Source: CAYVFC01 sp964450715 (GTDB taxonomy: Bacteria > Myxococcota_A > Polyangia > Polyangiales > JAFGIB01). Taken from it: a stretch of 15,404 bases of DNA. The first letter of the stretch is position 1. The number at the start of each line of letters is the position of its first letter. The notes beneath the pieces were generated by a model. It had not been told where the DNA came from. It ran no database searches and saw nothing but the letters and a program-made list of their open reading frames with translations. Of the stretch, positions 1-6,308 are shown piece by piece. The stretch lies in contig CAYVFC010000175.1 of NCBI GenBank assembly GCA_964450715.1, positions 1-15,404 of the forward strand, read 5' to 3'. Both the position numbers and the translations under genes were made by a program.

Positions 1-60
1 GGGCGGGTAACCGCCCCGGCTACTCAAGGTGCAACGCAGCAGCCGGGGCCGTCCCCGCCC
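1..60. repeat. Nested inverted repeat (hairpin) at the window edge
   Basis: Bases 1-7 (GGGCGGG) pair with 54-60 (CCCGCCC), and 13-20 (GCCCCGGC) pair with 42-49 (GCCGGGGC), leaving a 21-nt loop and a small internal loop. The two arms stack into a GC-only stem of 15 pairs. There is no T-run after it, so it is not a textbook intrinsic terminator. It may end a transcript entering from outside the window, be a REP-like palindrome, or be the end of a small mobile element. No second copy occurs in this window. Confidence 0.55.
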
Positions 61-286
61 GAAAGACGACGGGAGCATTCTTGAGATGGGCTCTAGTCAC
101 GGAACACCTCACTCTCTCGAATTCCACACGCGAACCGTACCGGGTATACAGTAACGCGATCCCTACTGGATCGCATTGGTGTCCGGGGAGTGAAATATCC
201 TCGATATTCGTTGGCAGCTTTACCCGGTGTTCCAGCTTCGGTTATTGGTCTAGAACGCTCTGTTTGCCAGCGGTGAAGGAGAAAAC
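61..286. other. Non-coding stretch upstream of the flavin-reductase fragment
   Basis: I see no coding region here. Open frames exist but resemble nothing recognisable, and none supplies the missing N-terminal half of the flavin reductase that follows. The frame of the downstream ORF is closed by a TAG twelve codons before its ATG. A promoter for the 287-1851 unit should lie here, but I could not identify convincing -35/-10 boxes. Confidence 0.4.
276..281 (+). promoter_or_regulatory. Ribosome binding site for the flavin-reductase fragment
   Basis: AAGGAG lies five bases before the ATG at 287. This is a near-perfect Shine-Dalgarno site and is the main reason to treat the following short ORF as translated rather than as a dead stump. 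Confidence 0.7.
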
Positions 287-532
287 ATGGCCCAGGTTAA
301 GATGGAGTGCAGGGTGAGCCAGACCGTGCCCCTGGCCATCGACACCGTTTACCTCGGCGAGGTGGTCGCGGTACACGCGGATGAAGAGGCGCTCACGGAG
401 GGCGAGCACGACTGGCGCAAGATAGCTCCCTTGATCATCACCTTTCCGGACAAGGCCTACTGGAAGCTGGGCGAGTACGTGGCGCCCGCCTGGCAGGCGG
501 GCAAGCAGTTCAAGCCCCGAACCGCGCCGTGA
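287..532 (+). CDS. Flavin reductase-like protein, C-terminal half only (81 aa)
   Basis: The 81 residues align by eye with the C-terminal part of the flavin reductase/flavoredoxin family (FMN-binding split barrel): an 'ECRV' strand, 'YLGEVVAVHADEE', a 'PLI' strand and the closing 'YWKLGEYV' motif. Full members are about 180-200 aa, so the N-terminal FMN-binding half is absent and there is no frame upstream that could encode it. Despite this, the ATG has a very good Shine-Dalgarno site, and its TGA overlaps the GTG of the MFS gene, so it is probably still translated and coupled to the transporter. Full-length relatives reduce or carry flavin for partner oxygenases or use FMN directly; whether this remnant binds anything is unknown. 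Alternatives are a 5'-deleted pseudogene with a chance start, or a genuine mini-domain protein. Confidence 0.65.
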   Translation: MAQVKMECRVSQTVPLAIDTVYLGEVVAVHADEEALTEGEHDWRKIAPLIITFPDKAYWKLGEYVAPAWQAGKQFKPRTAP

Positions 533-1851
533 ACGAGAGCGCTGGCCAAGACCACCCCGGCGGGCGCCGCCGCCGGGCTCTCACCATGCTGAGCCTGATC
601 CTGGCCGGCGAGGCCGTGTTCGTTCCGCCCTTCCACCCCGGCCGCTACTTCAAGTCGAGCCTGATGTCCGTTTTTGGCGTCGACGAGCTTCAGCTCGGCC
701 AGCTCGGCGCCTTTTACGGCATGGTGGCCATGGCCTCTTACTTCCTGGGCGGGCCGTTGGCCGACAGGTTTTCCCCGCGCAAGCTGATCGCGGTATCGTT
801 GCTGGCCACCGGGCTCGGCGGCCTCTATATGTCCACCGTTCCCGGCTTCGGTGGGCTGTACGTTCTGTTCGGATTCTGGGGCGCCTCTACCATCCTCGCC
901 TTCTGGGCCCCGCTGATCCGCGCCACCCGCGAGTGGGGCGGCGAACGGGCGCAGGGGCGGGCTTTCGGTATTCTCGACGGCGGCCGCGGTCTGGCCGCGG
1001 CCCTGATCGCGGCGTTGGCCGCCAACGCTTTCGGGATGATGGTGGGCGAGGGCGCGGCCATCGACCCGGCGCGCGAGACCATGGCTTTGCGGACCATCAT
1101 CTGTGCCTACGCGGGCGGCTGCTTCGTGGCTGCGGCCTGCGTGTGGTTCCTGGTGCCCGATCCCAGCGCGGCTTCGGCGGTGCGATCGCAAGCAGCAAGG
1201 GGCGACGCGGAAAGCGTCGTGCGCCGTCTGGCGCGGGTGGCGCGCACGCCTGCTGTCTGGCTGCAGGCGATGGTCATCGTGGCCGCCTACAGCACCTTCA
1301 AGATGTTCGACTTCTACGGCCTCTACTCCGAGGACGCCTATGGCTTGACGCGGGTCGAGTCGGCCAGGCTGGTCGCCTACCTGAGCTTTTTACGGGTGGC
1401 CGGAGCCCTGGCCGCGGGCTGGGTGGCCGACAGGTTTCTGGGGGTGTCGCCCTCGGTCGGGCTCTGCTTCGGCCTGCTGATGGCGGCCTATACCGTGTTC
1501 CTGTTCGTGCCGCCGGGCGTCGAGCTGGTCTGGCTCATGGTGGTCAACATGGTGGTGAGCGCGGTCGCTTTCTTCGGCCTGCGGGGCATTTACTTCGCGC
1601 TGCTGCAGGAGTCCGGCATTCCCCGGGGGCTCACCGGAACCGCGGTGGGCGTCATCTGTTTCGTGGGATTCACCCCTGAGATCTTCATGCCGCTGGTCAC
1701 GGGCTGGCTCATCCGCGACGCGCGCGCCGCGGGCGACGTGCTGGTGGGCTACGACCGCATCTACTGGATGCTCCTCGGGCTCTCCCTGATCGGCCTGCTG
1801 GCCGCGGTCGCCCTGCGCCGGCGGCTGGGCTCGGCATCGCGGGCAGGATGA
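529..1851 (+). CDS. MFS transporter (440 aa)
   Basis: This is a major facilitator superfamily inner-membrane carrier. A basic cytoplasmic N-terminus (GGRRRR, residues 11-16) leads into about twelve hydrophobic segments. The loop between helices 2 and 3 holds the family signature GGPLADRFSPRK (residues 74-85), and a degenerate copy, 'GWVADRF', lies in the equivalent loop of the second half, as expected from the 6+6 duplication. Length is normal for the family. The start is a GTG overlapping the TGA of the preceding ORF by four bases (GTGA), so translation is probably coupled. The substrate cannot be read from sequence; the general look is of organic-anion/sugar-phosphate type MFS proteins, which is only an impression. 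It converges with the vWA lipoprotein gene, leaving 19 bp between the two stop codons and no clear terminator. Confidence 0.88.
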   Translation: MNESAGQDHPGGRRRRALTMLSLILAGEAVFVPPFHPGRYFKSSLMSVFGVDELQLGQLGAFYGMVAMASYFLGGPLADRFSPRKLIAVSLLATGLGGLYMSTVPGFGGLYVLFGFWGASTILAFWAPLIRATREWGGERAQGRAFGILDGGRGLAAALIAALAANAFGMMVGEGAAIDPARETMALRTIICAYAGGCFVAAACVWFLVPDPSAASAVRSQAARGDAESVVRRLARVARTPAVWLQAMVIVAAYSTFKMFDFYGLYSEDAYGLTRVESARLVAYLSFLRVAGALAAGWVADRFLGVSPSVGLCFGLLMAAYTVFLFVPPGVELVWLMVVNMVVSAVAFFGLRGIYFALLQESGIPRGLTGTAVGVICFVGFTPEIFMPLVTGWLIRDARAAGDVLVGYDRIYWMLLGLSLIGLLAAVALRRRLGSASRAG

Positions 1852-1870
1852 GAATCGGCTCCGGTCCGAC

Positions 1871-3244
1871 CTATTCCAGCAGGATGATGGTCAGGCAGCC
1901 GAGCACGATGTCGATCTTCGCCCCAATCGCTTCCTGGATCATCGCGCAGGTTTCCGGGCAGGCCAGGATCTTGGTGGGATCGTCCGGATCGTCGTAGTAC
2001 CACCCCAGTTCGTCGCCGCACCTGTCCGCGTCGGGCACCTGGCCGAACACGACCTCGCCGGTCTCCTCGTCCGATAGCTTCACGTTCACCTTCTGGCGGT
2101 CAAAGGTTCCGTCGGGAGGCGGTTCGGGAAGCTCCCACTCGCATTCGAGTACCTCGGTCTGGTACTCGATTCGCTCCTCGATCCTCGTCTCGGTGACGGT
2201 GTCCCGGATCAACTCCAGCACCGCGAGCAGGTCATCGCCCGTGCCCGCGCTCACGTCGCAGGCGAAGTTGGGCCCGTCCGGGTCGCAGTCGGTGCCGCCG
2301 GCCTCGGCGATCGCGTTCAGCACGTTGAAGTTGGCGCCGGTCATGCCGATGGCGAAGGTCATCACCTGGTTGTCGGTAGAGGCGTCGCCGGCGATGGCGG
2401 CCAGGCCGAGGGCGTCGTTGACGGTACAGCCGTTCGGCGCGCCGTCGCTGATCAACACGCCAAGGCAATCCTCACCGTCCGGGTTCACGACGCTGTTCTG
2501 CTTGTATTGGGCGCAGAAGGCGGTCACACCTCTCAGCGCGCCCTCGGTGGGTGTGTTGCCTCCCGTCGGCTGGGTCTGGGCCAGCGACCGGGTGATGTTA
2601 TTGGCGTGGTCGGGCAGGCGGCCCAGCGGCACCGCCGGTTCGTCGTACCCGCTCCCGTCGCACCCTCCGGCGGGTATGGGGAAGTATTGCAGCGCGATAT
2701 CGATGTTCTCCGACGCCGTGGCGCCGATGAACTTGTTGATGGCATATACGGCTATCTGCCACTTCTCTCCGGACATGCTGCCGGAGCTGTCGAGCATGAA
2801 GTACATGGCGATGGGCTCGGAAACCGTTACCTCGACGGTCTCCTCGGTAACGATCTCTATCTGCTCGGCCTCGCGCGTTACCGTGGCGCAGCCGACCAGG
2901 CCGCCGTCGACCGGCGAGATGGTCCCCGCATCCGCTTCCGTTCCGCCGCCGCCCTCCAGCGATCCGCCGCTATCGGAGTACGATCCCCCCGAATCTGACT
3001 GCGCTCCGCCCGAGCCGGCCACGGCTCCATCGGTTCCCGCTCCGCCGGTCCCCGCGGTCGAGGCGCCGGAGTCCAACCCGCCATCCGGGGAAGGGCTGTC
3101 GCCGGCGCTACCGGCACCGCCGCCGACGCCACCCCCGCTCCTCTGCAGGCCGTTCTCGGCCGAGCATCCCGCCAGGATCACGACGAGCAGGATAACGACG
3201 CAGCCAGGGGCCGGATGATGAAGAAGCTTTCTTTTGTACCGCAT
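1871..3244 (-). CDS. vWA-domain lipoprotein with Gly/Ser linker (457 aa)
   Basis: The N-terminus is a lipoprotein signal peptide: basic residues, a hydrophobic core, then the lipobox LAGC with the acylated Cys at residue 27. Residues about 35-115 are a low-complexity Gly/Ser/Ala/Asp linker. From about residue 145 to 350 there is a von Willebrand factor A domain: strand 'IAMYFMLDSSGSMS' gives the MIDAS DxSxS (D152, S154, S156), T231 or T233 is the likely MIDAS Thr, and D267 in 'LISDG' the second Asp. A C-terminal region (about 350-457) contains six cysteines and ends in a hydrophobic stretch. vWA lipoproteins of this kind bind partner proteins or surfaces through a metal ion; the partner is unknown. 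The gene starts 19 bp after the Cys-rich lipoprotein gene on the same strand, so the two probably form an operon. The ribosome binding site is weak. Confidence 0.85.
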   Translation of the reverse strand: MRYKRKLLHHPAPGCVVILLVVILAGCSAENGLQRSGGGVGGGAGSAGDSPSPDGGLDSGASTAGTGGAGTDGAVAGSGGAQSDSGGSYSDSGGSLEGGGGTEADAGTISPVDGGLVGCATVTREAEQIEIVTEETVEVTVSEPIAMYFMLDSSGSMSGEKWQIAVYAINKFIGATASENIDIALQYFPIPAGGCDGSGYDEPAVPLGRLPDHANNITRSLAQTQPTGGNTPTEGALRGVTAFCAQYKQNSVVNPDGEDCLGVLISDGAPNGCTVNDALGLAAIAGDASTDNQVMTFAIGMTGANFNVLNAIAEAGGTDCDPDGPNFACDVSAGTGDDLLAVLELIRDTVTETRIEERIEYQTEVLECEWELPEPPPDGTFDRQKVNVKLSDEETGEVVFGQVPDADRCGDELGWYYDDPDDPTKILACPETCAMIQEAIGAKIDIVLGCLTIILLE

Positions 3245-3263
3245 ACCGACAGTCGCCCTTATC

Positions 3264-4529
3264 TCAGCTCTGCGTGTCGCGGCACTTGATATCCGCGACG
3301 GTCGACGAGACAGGCAGCAGGATGTTCATCCTCAACCGGCACTCCTCATCGGTCACGCAGCCCACCTCCTCGCAAAAACCGCCGATACACATGCGGAACT
3401 GGAAGTTGTCCGGGCTGCTGCACTCCAGGTCGGTTTCGCAGGCCTGCAGACATTCGTCGTCCTCGCAGATGGAGAGCACATTACCGGTGAAGGCGACGCA
3501 TTCGCGATCGGTCGTACAGCCGACCTCCTCGCAGCCGCTGTCCGCGCAGCGGTGAAAGACCGGGCAATCGAGATTGGTCTCGCAGCTGTCGATGCTGACG
3601 CACTCGTTGTCTTCGCACGAGTAGTCCGTGCCGCAGTCTTCGTCTTCGGTACATTCCACGCAGACCTCGTCCGCGGAACAGAACACCCGCCCGTCGCCGT
3701 AGGGCAGCAGCGAACAGGTGCTGGCGTCGGTGCAGGGCGGCTCGTAGACGCATTTCTCGTCAACACAGGAGTGACCCTGGCAAGTGCAGAACAGCATCTC
3801 TCGATCGCAGTAGATGGGCGTGCCGTTGAGCGCGCACTCGTCGTGGTAGAGCAGGCAGGTGGAGGACTCGAAGTAGGGATCATCGGGGTCGCAGCAGTCT
3901 TCTTCCGTCAGGCACTCGATGATCACGCACTCCTTGTCGGTCTGTTGGATATTGAACGCACCCGGCTGACAGGAGTTTTCGATGCAGATCAACCCCTGCT
4001 CGCAATCGGCCCGCGTCATGCAAGACTCGCCACGCTTACCCGTGCCCACCTGCGCGCCCGCGTCCTCGGTTCCCACCAGCAAGACATCCGGGGGCGAACA
4101 CACCTGGTTGACGCACACCAGGTCAATATCGCAATCCGCGTGCGCGGCGCACGACTCCCCGGCCTGGCCGCGGGTGAGCTCTTCCGTGGAAGCGCCGGGC
4201 GTCGATGTGCATACGTTGTCGATGCAGGCCAGTCCAGACTCGCAGTCGGTCCGCGCCGTACAGGACTCGCCCGGCTGTCCGCGGGTGACGATCGGCGCAG
4301 AGGTCCCGGCGTCGGTGCCCGATGGAAACCCGCCGCCCGTTGTCTGGCAGACCCGGTCGATACAGACCAGCCCCGGGTCGCAGTCCGACGTCGCGTTGCA
4401 CGATTCGCCCTGCGCCCCTGTTCTTACCGCTTCCTCGGTCGGGGAGGTCTCGTCGTTACACGCGACAAGGAGAGCGGCAACGGCAATAGATAATACGAAT
4501 AAATTTGATAGGCCGGAAGCTCTGGACAC
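3264..4529 (-). CDS. Cysteine-rich repeat lipoprotein (421 aa, 51 Cys)
   Basis: The signal peptide ends in lipobox LVAC, with the acylated Cys at residue 24. Four near-identical modules follow, each C-x5-C-x5-C-x4-C with the text 'GESC....DC..GL.CI...C': cysteines 44/50/56/61, 90/96/102/107, 127/133/139/144 and 170/176/182/187. They are joined by short Thr/Gly-rich spacers. The rest (about 200-421) has another 34 cysteines in looser 'CxxDxEC' units. The modules resemble Dickkopf-type Cys-rich repeats found in many myxobacterial surface proteins. The even spacing implies disulfides and therefore an extracytoplasmic location. The start is GTG with Shine-Dalgarno GAGGA seven bases upstream (plus-strand 4537-4541). 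It is the first gene of the operon with the vWA lipoprotein. Function is unknown; protein-protein binding at the cell surface is inferred. Confidence 0.85.
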   Translation of the reverse strand: MSRASGLSNLFVLSIAVAALLVACNDETSPTEEAVRTGAQGESCNATSDCDPGLVCIDRVCQTTGGGFPSGTDAGTSAPIVTRGQPGESCTARTDCESGLACIDNVCTSTPGASTEELTRGQAGESCAAHADCDIDLVCVNQVCSPPDVLLVGTEDAGAQVGTGKRGESCMTRADCEQGLICIENSCQPGAFNIQQTDKECVIIECLTEEDCCDPDDPYFESSTCLLYHDECALNGTPIYCDREMLFCTCQGHSCVDEKCVYEPPCTDASTCSLLPYGDGRVFCSADEVCVECTEDEDCGTDYSCEDNECVSIDSCETNLDCPVFHRCADSGCEEVGCTTDRECVAFTGNVLSICEDDECLQACETDLECSSPDNFQFRMCIGGFCEEVGCVTDEECRLRMNILLPVSSTVADIKCRDTQS

Positions 4530-4870
4530 TGTTTATTCCTCATCAAGCAAGTGCCGAAGGAAGTTCGAACCGGGAACCTCGCCTGGTTGCGACGAGGTCG
4601 GGCGGTATCTCATTCAGAAAAACAGGTCGGGACGGTCCACTCGGGCATCCGTCCGAACAGCGGAGAAACAGGCGAAAACCCCTCCGGTTAAATTTTCGAG
4701 CAACCTGTTGTCCCCGCCTCGAAATTGGCACAGGGAACGATGAAAGTCCAACCGCGAAGTGTTAAGCTTTTCGGCGGAAAGGGCCGAGAGTCGGGCCTTT
4801 TCGAGGAGGCGACGGCGGTACGTCCGATATGGCCTGAACCGGCTATTCGGCTCTGTTCAGGAGGGGAGCG
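4530..4870. other. Divergent intergenic region between the lipoprotein operon and the lectin gene
   Basis: This 341-bp gap must contain the promoters for both directions, but I find no convincing -35/-10 pair. An imperfect hairpin (AAAGG with CCTTT, around 4779-4801) lies some 70 bases before the lectin gene start; it could be a leader structure or attenuator-like stem. No ORF here resembles a known protein. Confidence 0.4.
4859..4864 (+). promoter_or_regulatory. Strong ribosome binding site for the C-type lectin lipoprotein
   Basis: AGGAGG lies six bases before the ATG at 4871 and fixes the start codon. Confidence 0.75.
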
Positions 4871-5878
4871 ATGGAATTGGCAGGCAGGATATGGCCGTTG
4901 CTCGCGGTCGCGGTCCTCGGATGCGCCGAAGACCGGCGTGACGGTGGTCTGGTGCGGGACGGCGGCGGCGCCGGTTATCAAGGGCCTTTCGCTGGGTCAT
5001 CGGGCTTTTCAGGCGCGAGCGGCGCTGGCGGCGCGAGCGGCGGCGTCGCGGCCGGTCAAGGGGGCGAAGCGGGTATTTCCGCCGGCGACGGGGGGGCGAG
5101 CGGACAGGGCGGCGCGGGCGGATCGTCGCCTGACGGTGGAGTCGAAAGGACGTGTCGCATCGATTTTGACTGCCAGGACCCCGAGCTTATATGCGTCGAC
5201 AACAAGTGCGTTGGCGTTTCGGCCAATGGTGGAACCGGCGCTCCGGACAGCGGTGCCGCCGGCGGAGGCGGCACAGCCGGCGGAAGCGGCATGGACGGCG
5301 GAGCGGGCATGGACGGCGGAAGTGGCATGGACGGCGGAGGCGGCACAGCCGGCGGAAGCGGCACAGCCGGCGGAAGCGGCACAGCCGGCGGAAGCGGCAC
5401 GGACGGCGGAGCCGGCATGGACGGCGGAGCGGGCATGGACGGCGGAAGCGGCACCGACGGCGGAGGCGGCGCCGGGGGAGGCGTTGCGCCGGACGACAGC
5501 TGTACCGAAGAAGCCTATGGCGGTCATACCTACTGGTTCTGTACGGCCAACTTCGACTGGGATGAGGCGCACACCGCGTGCCAGGCAGTGGGAGGAGACC
5601 TGACCGTTGTCGGCGATGCGTCCGAACAGACCTTTCTGGTGGATAACGCGCCGGAAACCAATGACTGGTTGATCGGTCTCAACAAGAAGAACGCCTCGGG
5701 CTCCAACCCGGGAGGAGAATGGGAATGGGTGGACGGGAGCCTGGCGTCGGGAGGGTACGACAACTGGGACAGCGGCGAGCCCGACACCTTCAACGATTGT
5801 GCGATCATGAACTCCGACGGCAACTGGCGCGATTTCTCCTGCAGCAACAACGAGAACTGGATCTGCGAGGTACCCTGA
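4871..5878 (+). CDS. C-type lectin-domain lipoprotein with tandem-repeat linker (335 aa)
   Basis: The lipobox is VLGC, with the acylated Cys at residue 18. Residues 25-92 form a Gly/Ala/Ser linker. A single four-cysteine module (C95, C101, C108, C113; 'RTCRIDFDCQDPELICVDNKC' in outline) is close to those of the divergent Cys-rich lipoprotein. Residues about 131-203 are eleven or so hexapeptides of the form GG(S/A/G)G(T/M)(D/A). The C-terminal domain (about 208-335) is a long-form C-type lectin-like domain: C211/C224, C237/C332 and C310/C324 are the expected pairs, with 'WLIGL' (266-270), an EPD tripeptide (303-305) in the sugar/Ca-binding loop, and 'NWRDFSC' (318-324) for the usual WND-C. EPD has acidic/amide character like EPN or QPD but differs from both, so calcium and sugar binding are plausible, not certain. 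The protein is probably displayed on the outer membrane for adhesion or recognition. Confidence 0.88.
   Translation: MELAGRIWPLLAVAVLGCAEDRRDGGLVRDGGGAGYQGPFAGSSGFSGASGAGGASGGVAAGQGGEAGISAGDGGASGQGGAGGSSPDGGVERTCRIDFDCQDPELICVDNKCVGVSANGGTGAPDSGAAGGGGTAGGSGMDGGAGMDGGSGMDGGGGTAGGSGTAGGSGTAGGSGTDGGAGMDGGAGMDGGSGTDGGGGAGGGVAPDDSCTEEAYGGHTYWFCTANFDWDEAHTACQAVGGDLTVVGDASEQTFLVDNAPETNDWLIGLNKKNASGSNPGGEWEWVDGSLASGGYDNWDSGEPDTFNDCAIMNSDGNWRDFSCSNNENWICEVP
5261..5478 (+). repeat. 18-bp in-frame tandem repeat array inside the lectin gene
   Basis: About eleven to twelve tandem copies of an 18-bp unit (variants of GGCGGAAGCGGCAYRGMC) encode the hexapeptide linker. Copies differ mainly at codons for Thr/Met, Ala/Asp and Ser/Ala/Gly, and adjacent runs (for example three identical GGSGTA units near 5341-5399) look like recent duplications. 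As the unit is a multiple of three, gain or loss changes linker length without breaking the frame. Confidence 0.85.
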
Positions 5879-6225
5879 TCGCGCGCGGTTCAGTCGGCCC
5901 TCCCGCGACTGCGTTTCTAACGGCATTTCCCGGCGTTCCGGCCGTACCGCGACTATTGCGTCACCGACGTGCAGGCGGTCCTGGGCCAGCGCGGGCCGGG
6001 TGATGTACTTCAAGATTCGCTCGAGCCGTTGACGGTCGCGACCATCGATGCAAGTCGCCGCGTGTACGCTGACCCCGCCGTCCCGGCCCGTCCGGTCGCC
6101 TTCTGATCCTTCTATCCTGAGCAAGGATCCCCGCGGCCGGGTAGAATTCCGAGCTCGTCCCGCTGCCCGTCGTCCCTCCACCCTCCATGCCGGGCCGGGT
6201 CGTCGCCGAAGCTGACGAATCGTCC
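5879..6225. other. Intergenic region holding a transposase remnant
   Basis: No intact gene lies between the lectin gene and the flavoenzyme promoter. Apart from the IS91-type remnant listed separately, I note a hairpin formed by GATCCTT (6105-6111) and AAGGATC (6123-6129), with no T-run on either side. The long minus-strand open frame that covers this stretch continues antisense through the lectin gene and is not a gene as a whole. Confidence 0.45.
5957..6112 (-). pseudogene. Remnant of an IS91-family (Y2, Transposase_32 type) transposase
   Basis: Read on the minus strand, about 40 residues match the conserved C-terminal block of IS91-like transposases. The match runs through 'VSVHAATCIDGRDRQ' and 'LERILKYITRPALAQDRL', corresponding to the family pattern F.LHA......R..LERL.RYI.RP.LA..RL. 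Neither the catalytic tyrosines nor the HUH motif nor the start is present, and the homology fades after about 5957 and before about 6090. It is a short, inactive fragment, so an IS91-type element once sat here. It lies antisense to, and just beyond, the lectin gene. Confidence 0.7.
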
Positions 6226-6255
6226 TTGACACTTATTACTGTTACAGTTTATTAA
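6226..6255 (+). promoter_or_regulatory. Sigma70-like promoter of the GMC oxidoreductase
   Basis: TTGACA at 6226-6231 is a perfect -35 box. TATTAA (6250-6255, 18-bp spacer) or TTATTA (6249-6254, 17-bp spacer) is a reasonable -10 box. The segment is AT-rich in otherwise very GC-rich DNA and lies about 55 bp before the GTG of the flavoenzyme gene. It is the best promoter in the window. Confidence 0.65.
6238..6248. promoter_or_regulatory. Probable repressor operator in the promoter spacer
   Basis: ACTGT-T-ACAGT is a perfect 5-1-5 inverted repeat located between the -35 and -10 boxes. The flanks are also roughly symmetric (CTTATT to the left, TTATTAAG to the right). This position is typical of a TetR- or similar HTH-repressor site that blocks RNA polymerase. 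No regulator gene is in the window, so the cognate protein is unknown. Confidence 0.5.
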
Positions 6256-6308
6256 GTACCAGTCGTCCCCGTCATCCCGGGGAAGAACTCGGGCAAAGCG
6301 AGGGTACA

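Noticed and set aside
2193..3218. 341-aa plus-strand open frame opposite the vWA lipoprotein
   Set aside because: It is a shadow of the vWA gene; the Pro/Ser-rich C-terminus is the complement of its Gly/Ser linker.
3234..4493. 419-aa plus-strand open frame opposite the Cys-rich lipoprotein
   Set aside because: It has no signal, no motif and no start signal, and mirrors the regular Cys repeat pattern of the true gene on the other strand, which has a lipobox and Shine-Dalgarno site.
4719..4745. Sigma54 promoter at TTGGCACAGGGAACGATG
   Set aside because: The -24-like TGGCAC is present, but the -12 TTGCW element is missing at the required distance.
4871..5878. C-type lectin gene as the target of a diversity-generating retroelement
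   Set aside because: The fold fits known variable proteins and the 3' end has several AAC/AAY codons, but there is no reverse transcriptase, no template repeat and no second near-identical copy of the 3' end in the window.
5009..6232. 407-aa minus-strand open frame antisense to the lectin gene
   Set aside because: Its Ala/Ser/Val/His repeats are just the reverse complement of the lectin linker repeat. Only the short segment 5957-6112 has real similarity (IS91 transposase), which is listed as a remnant.
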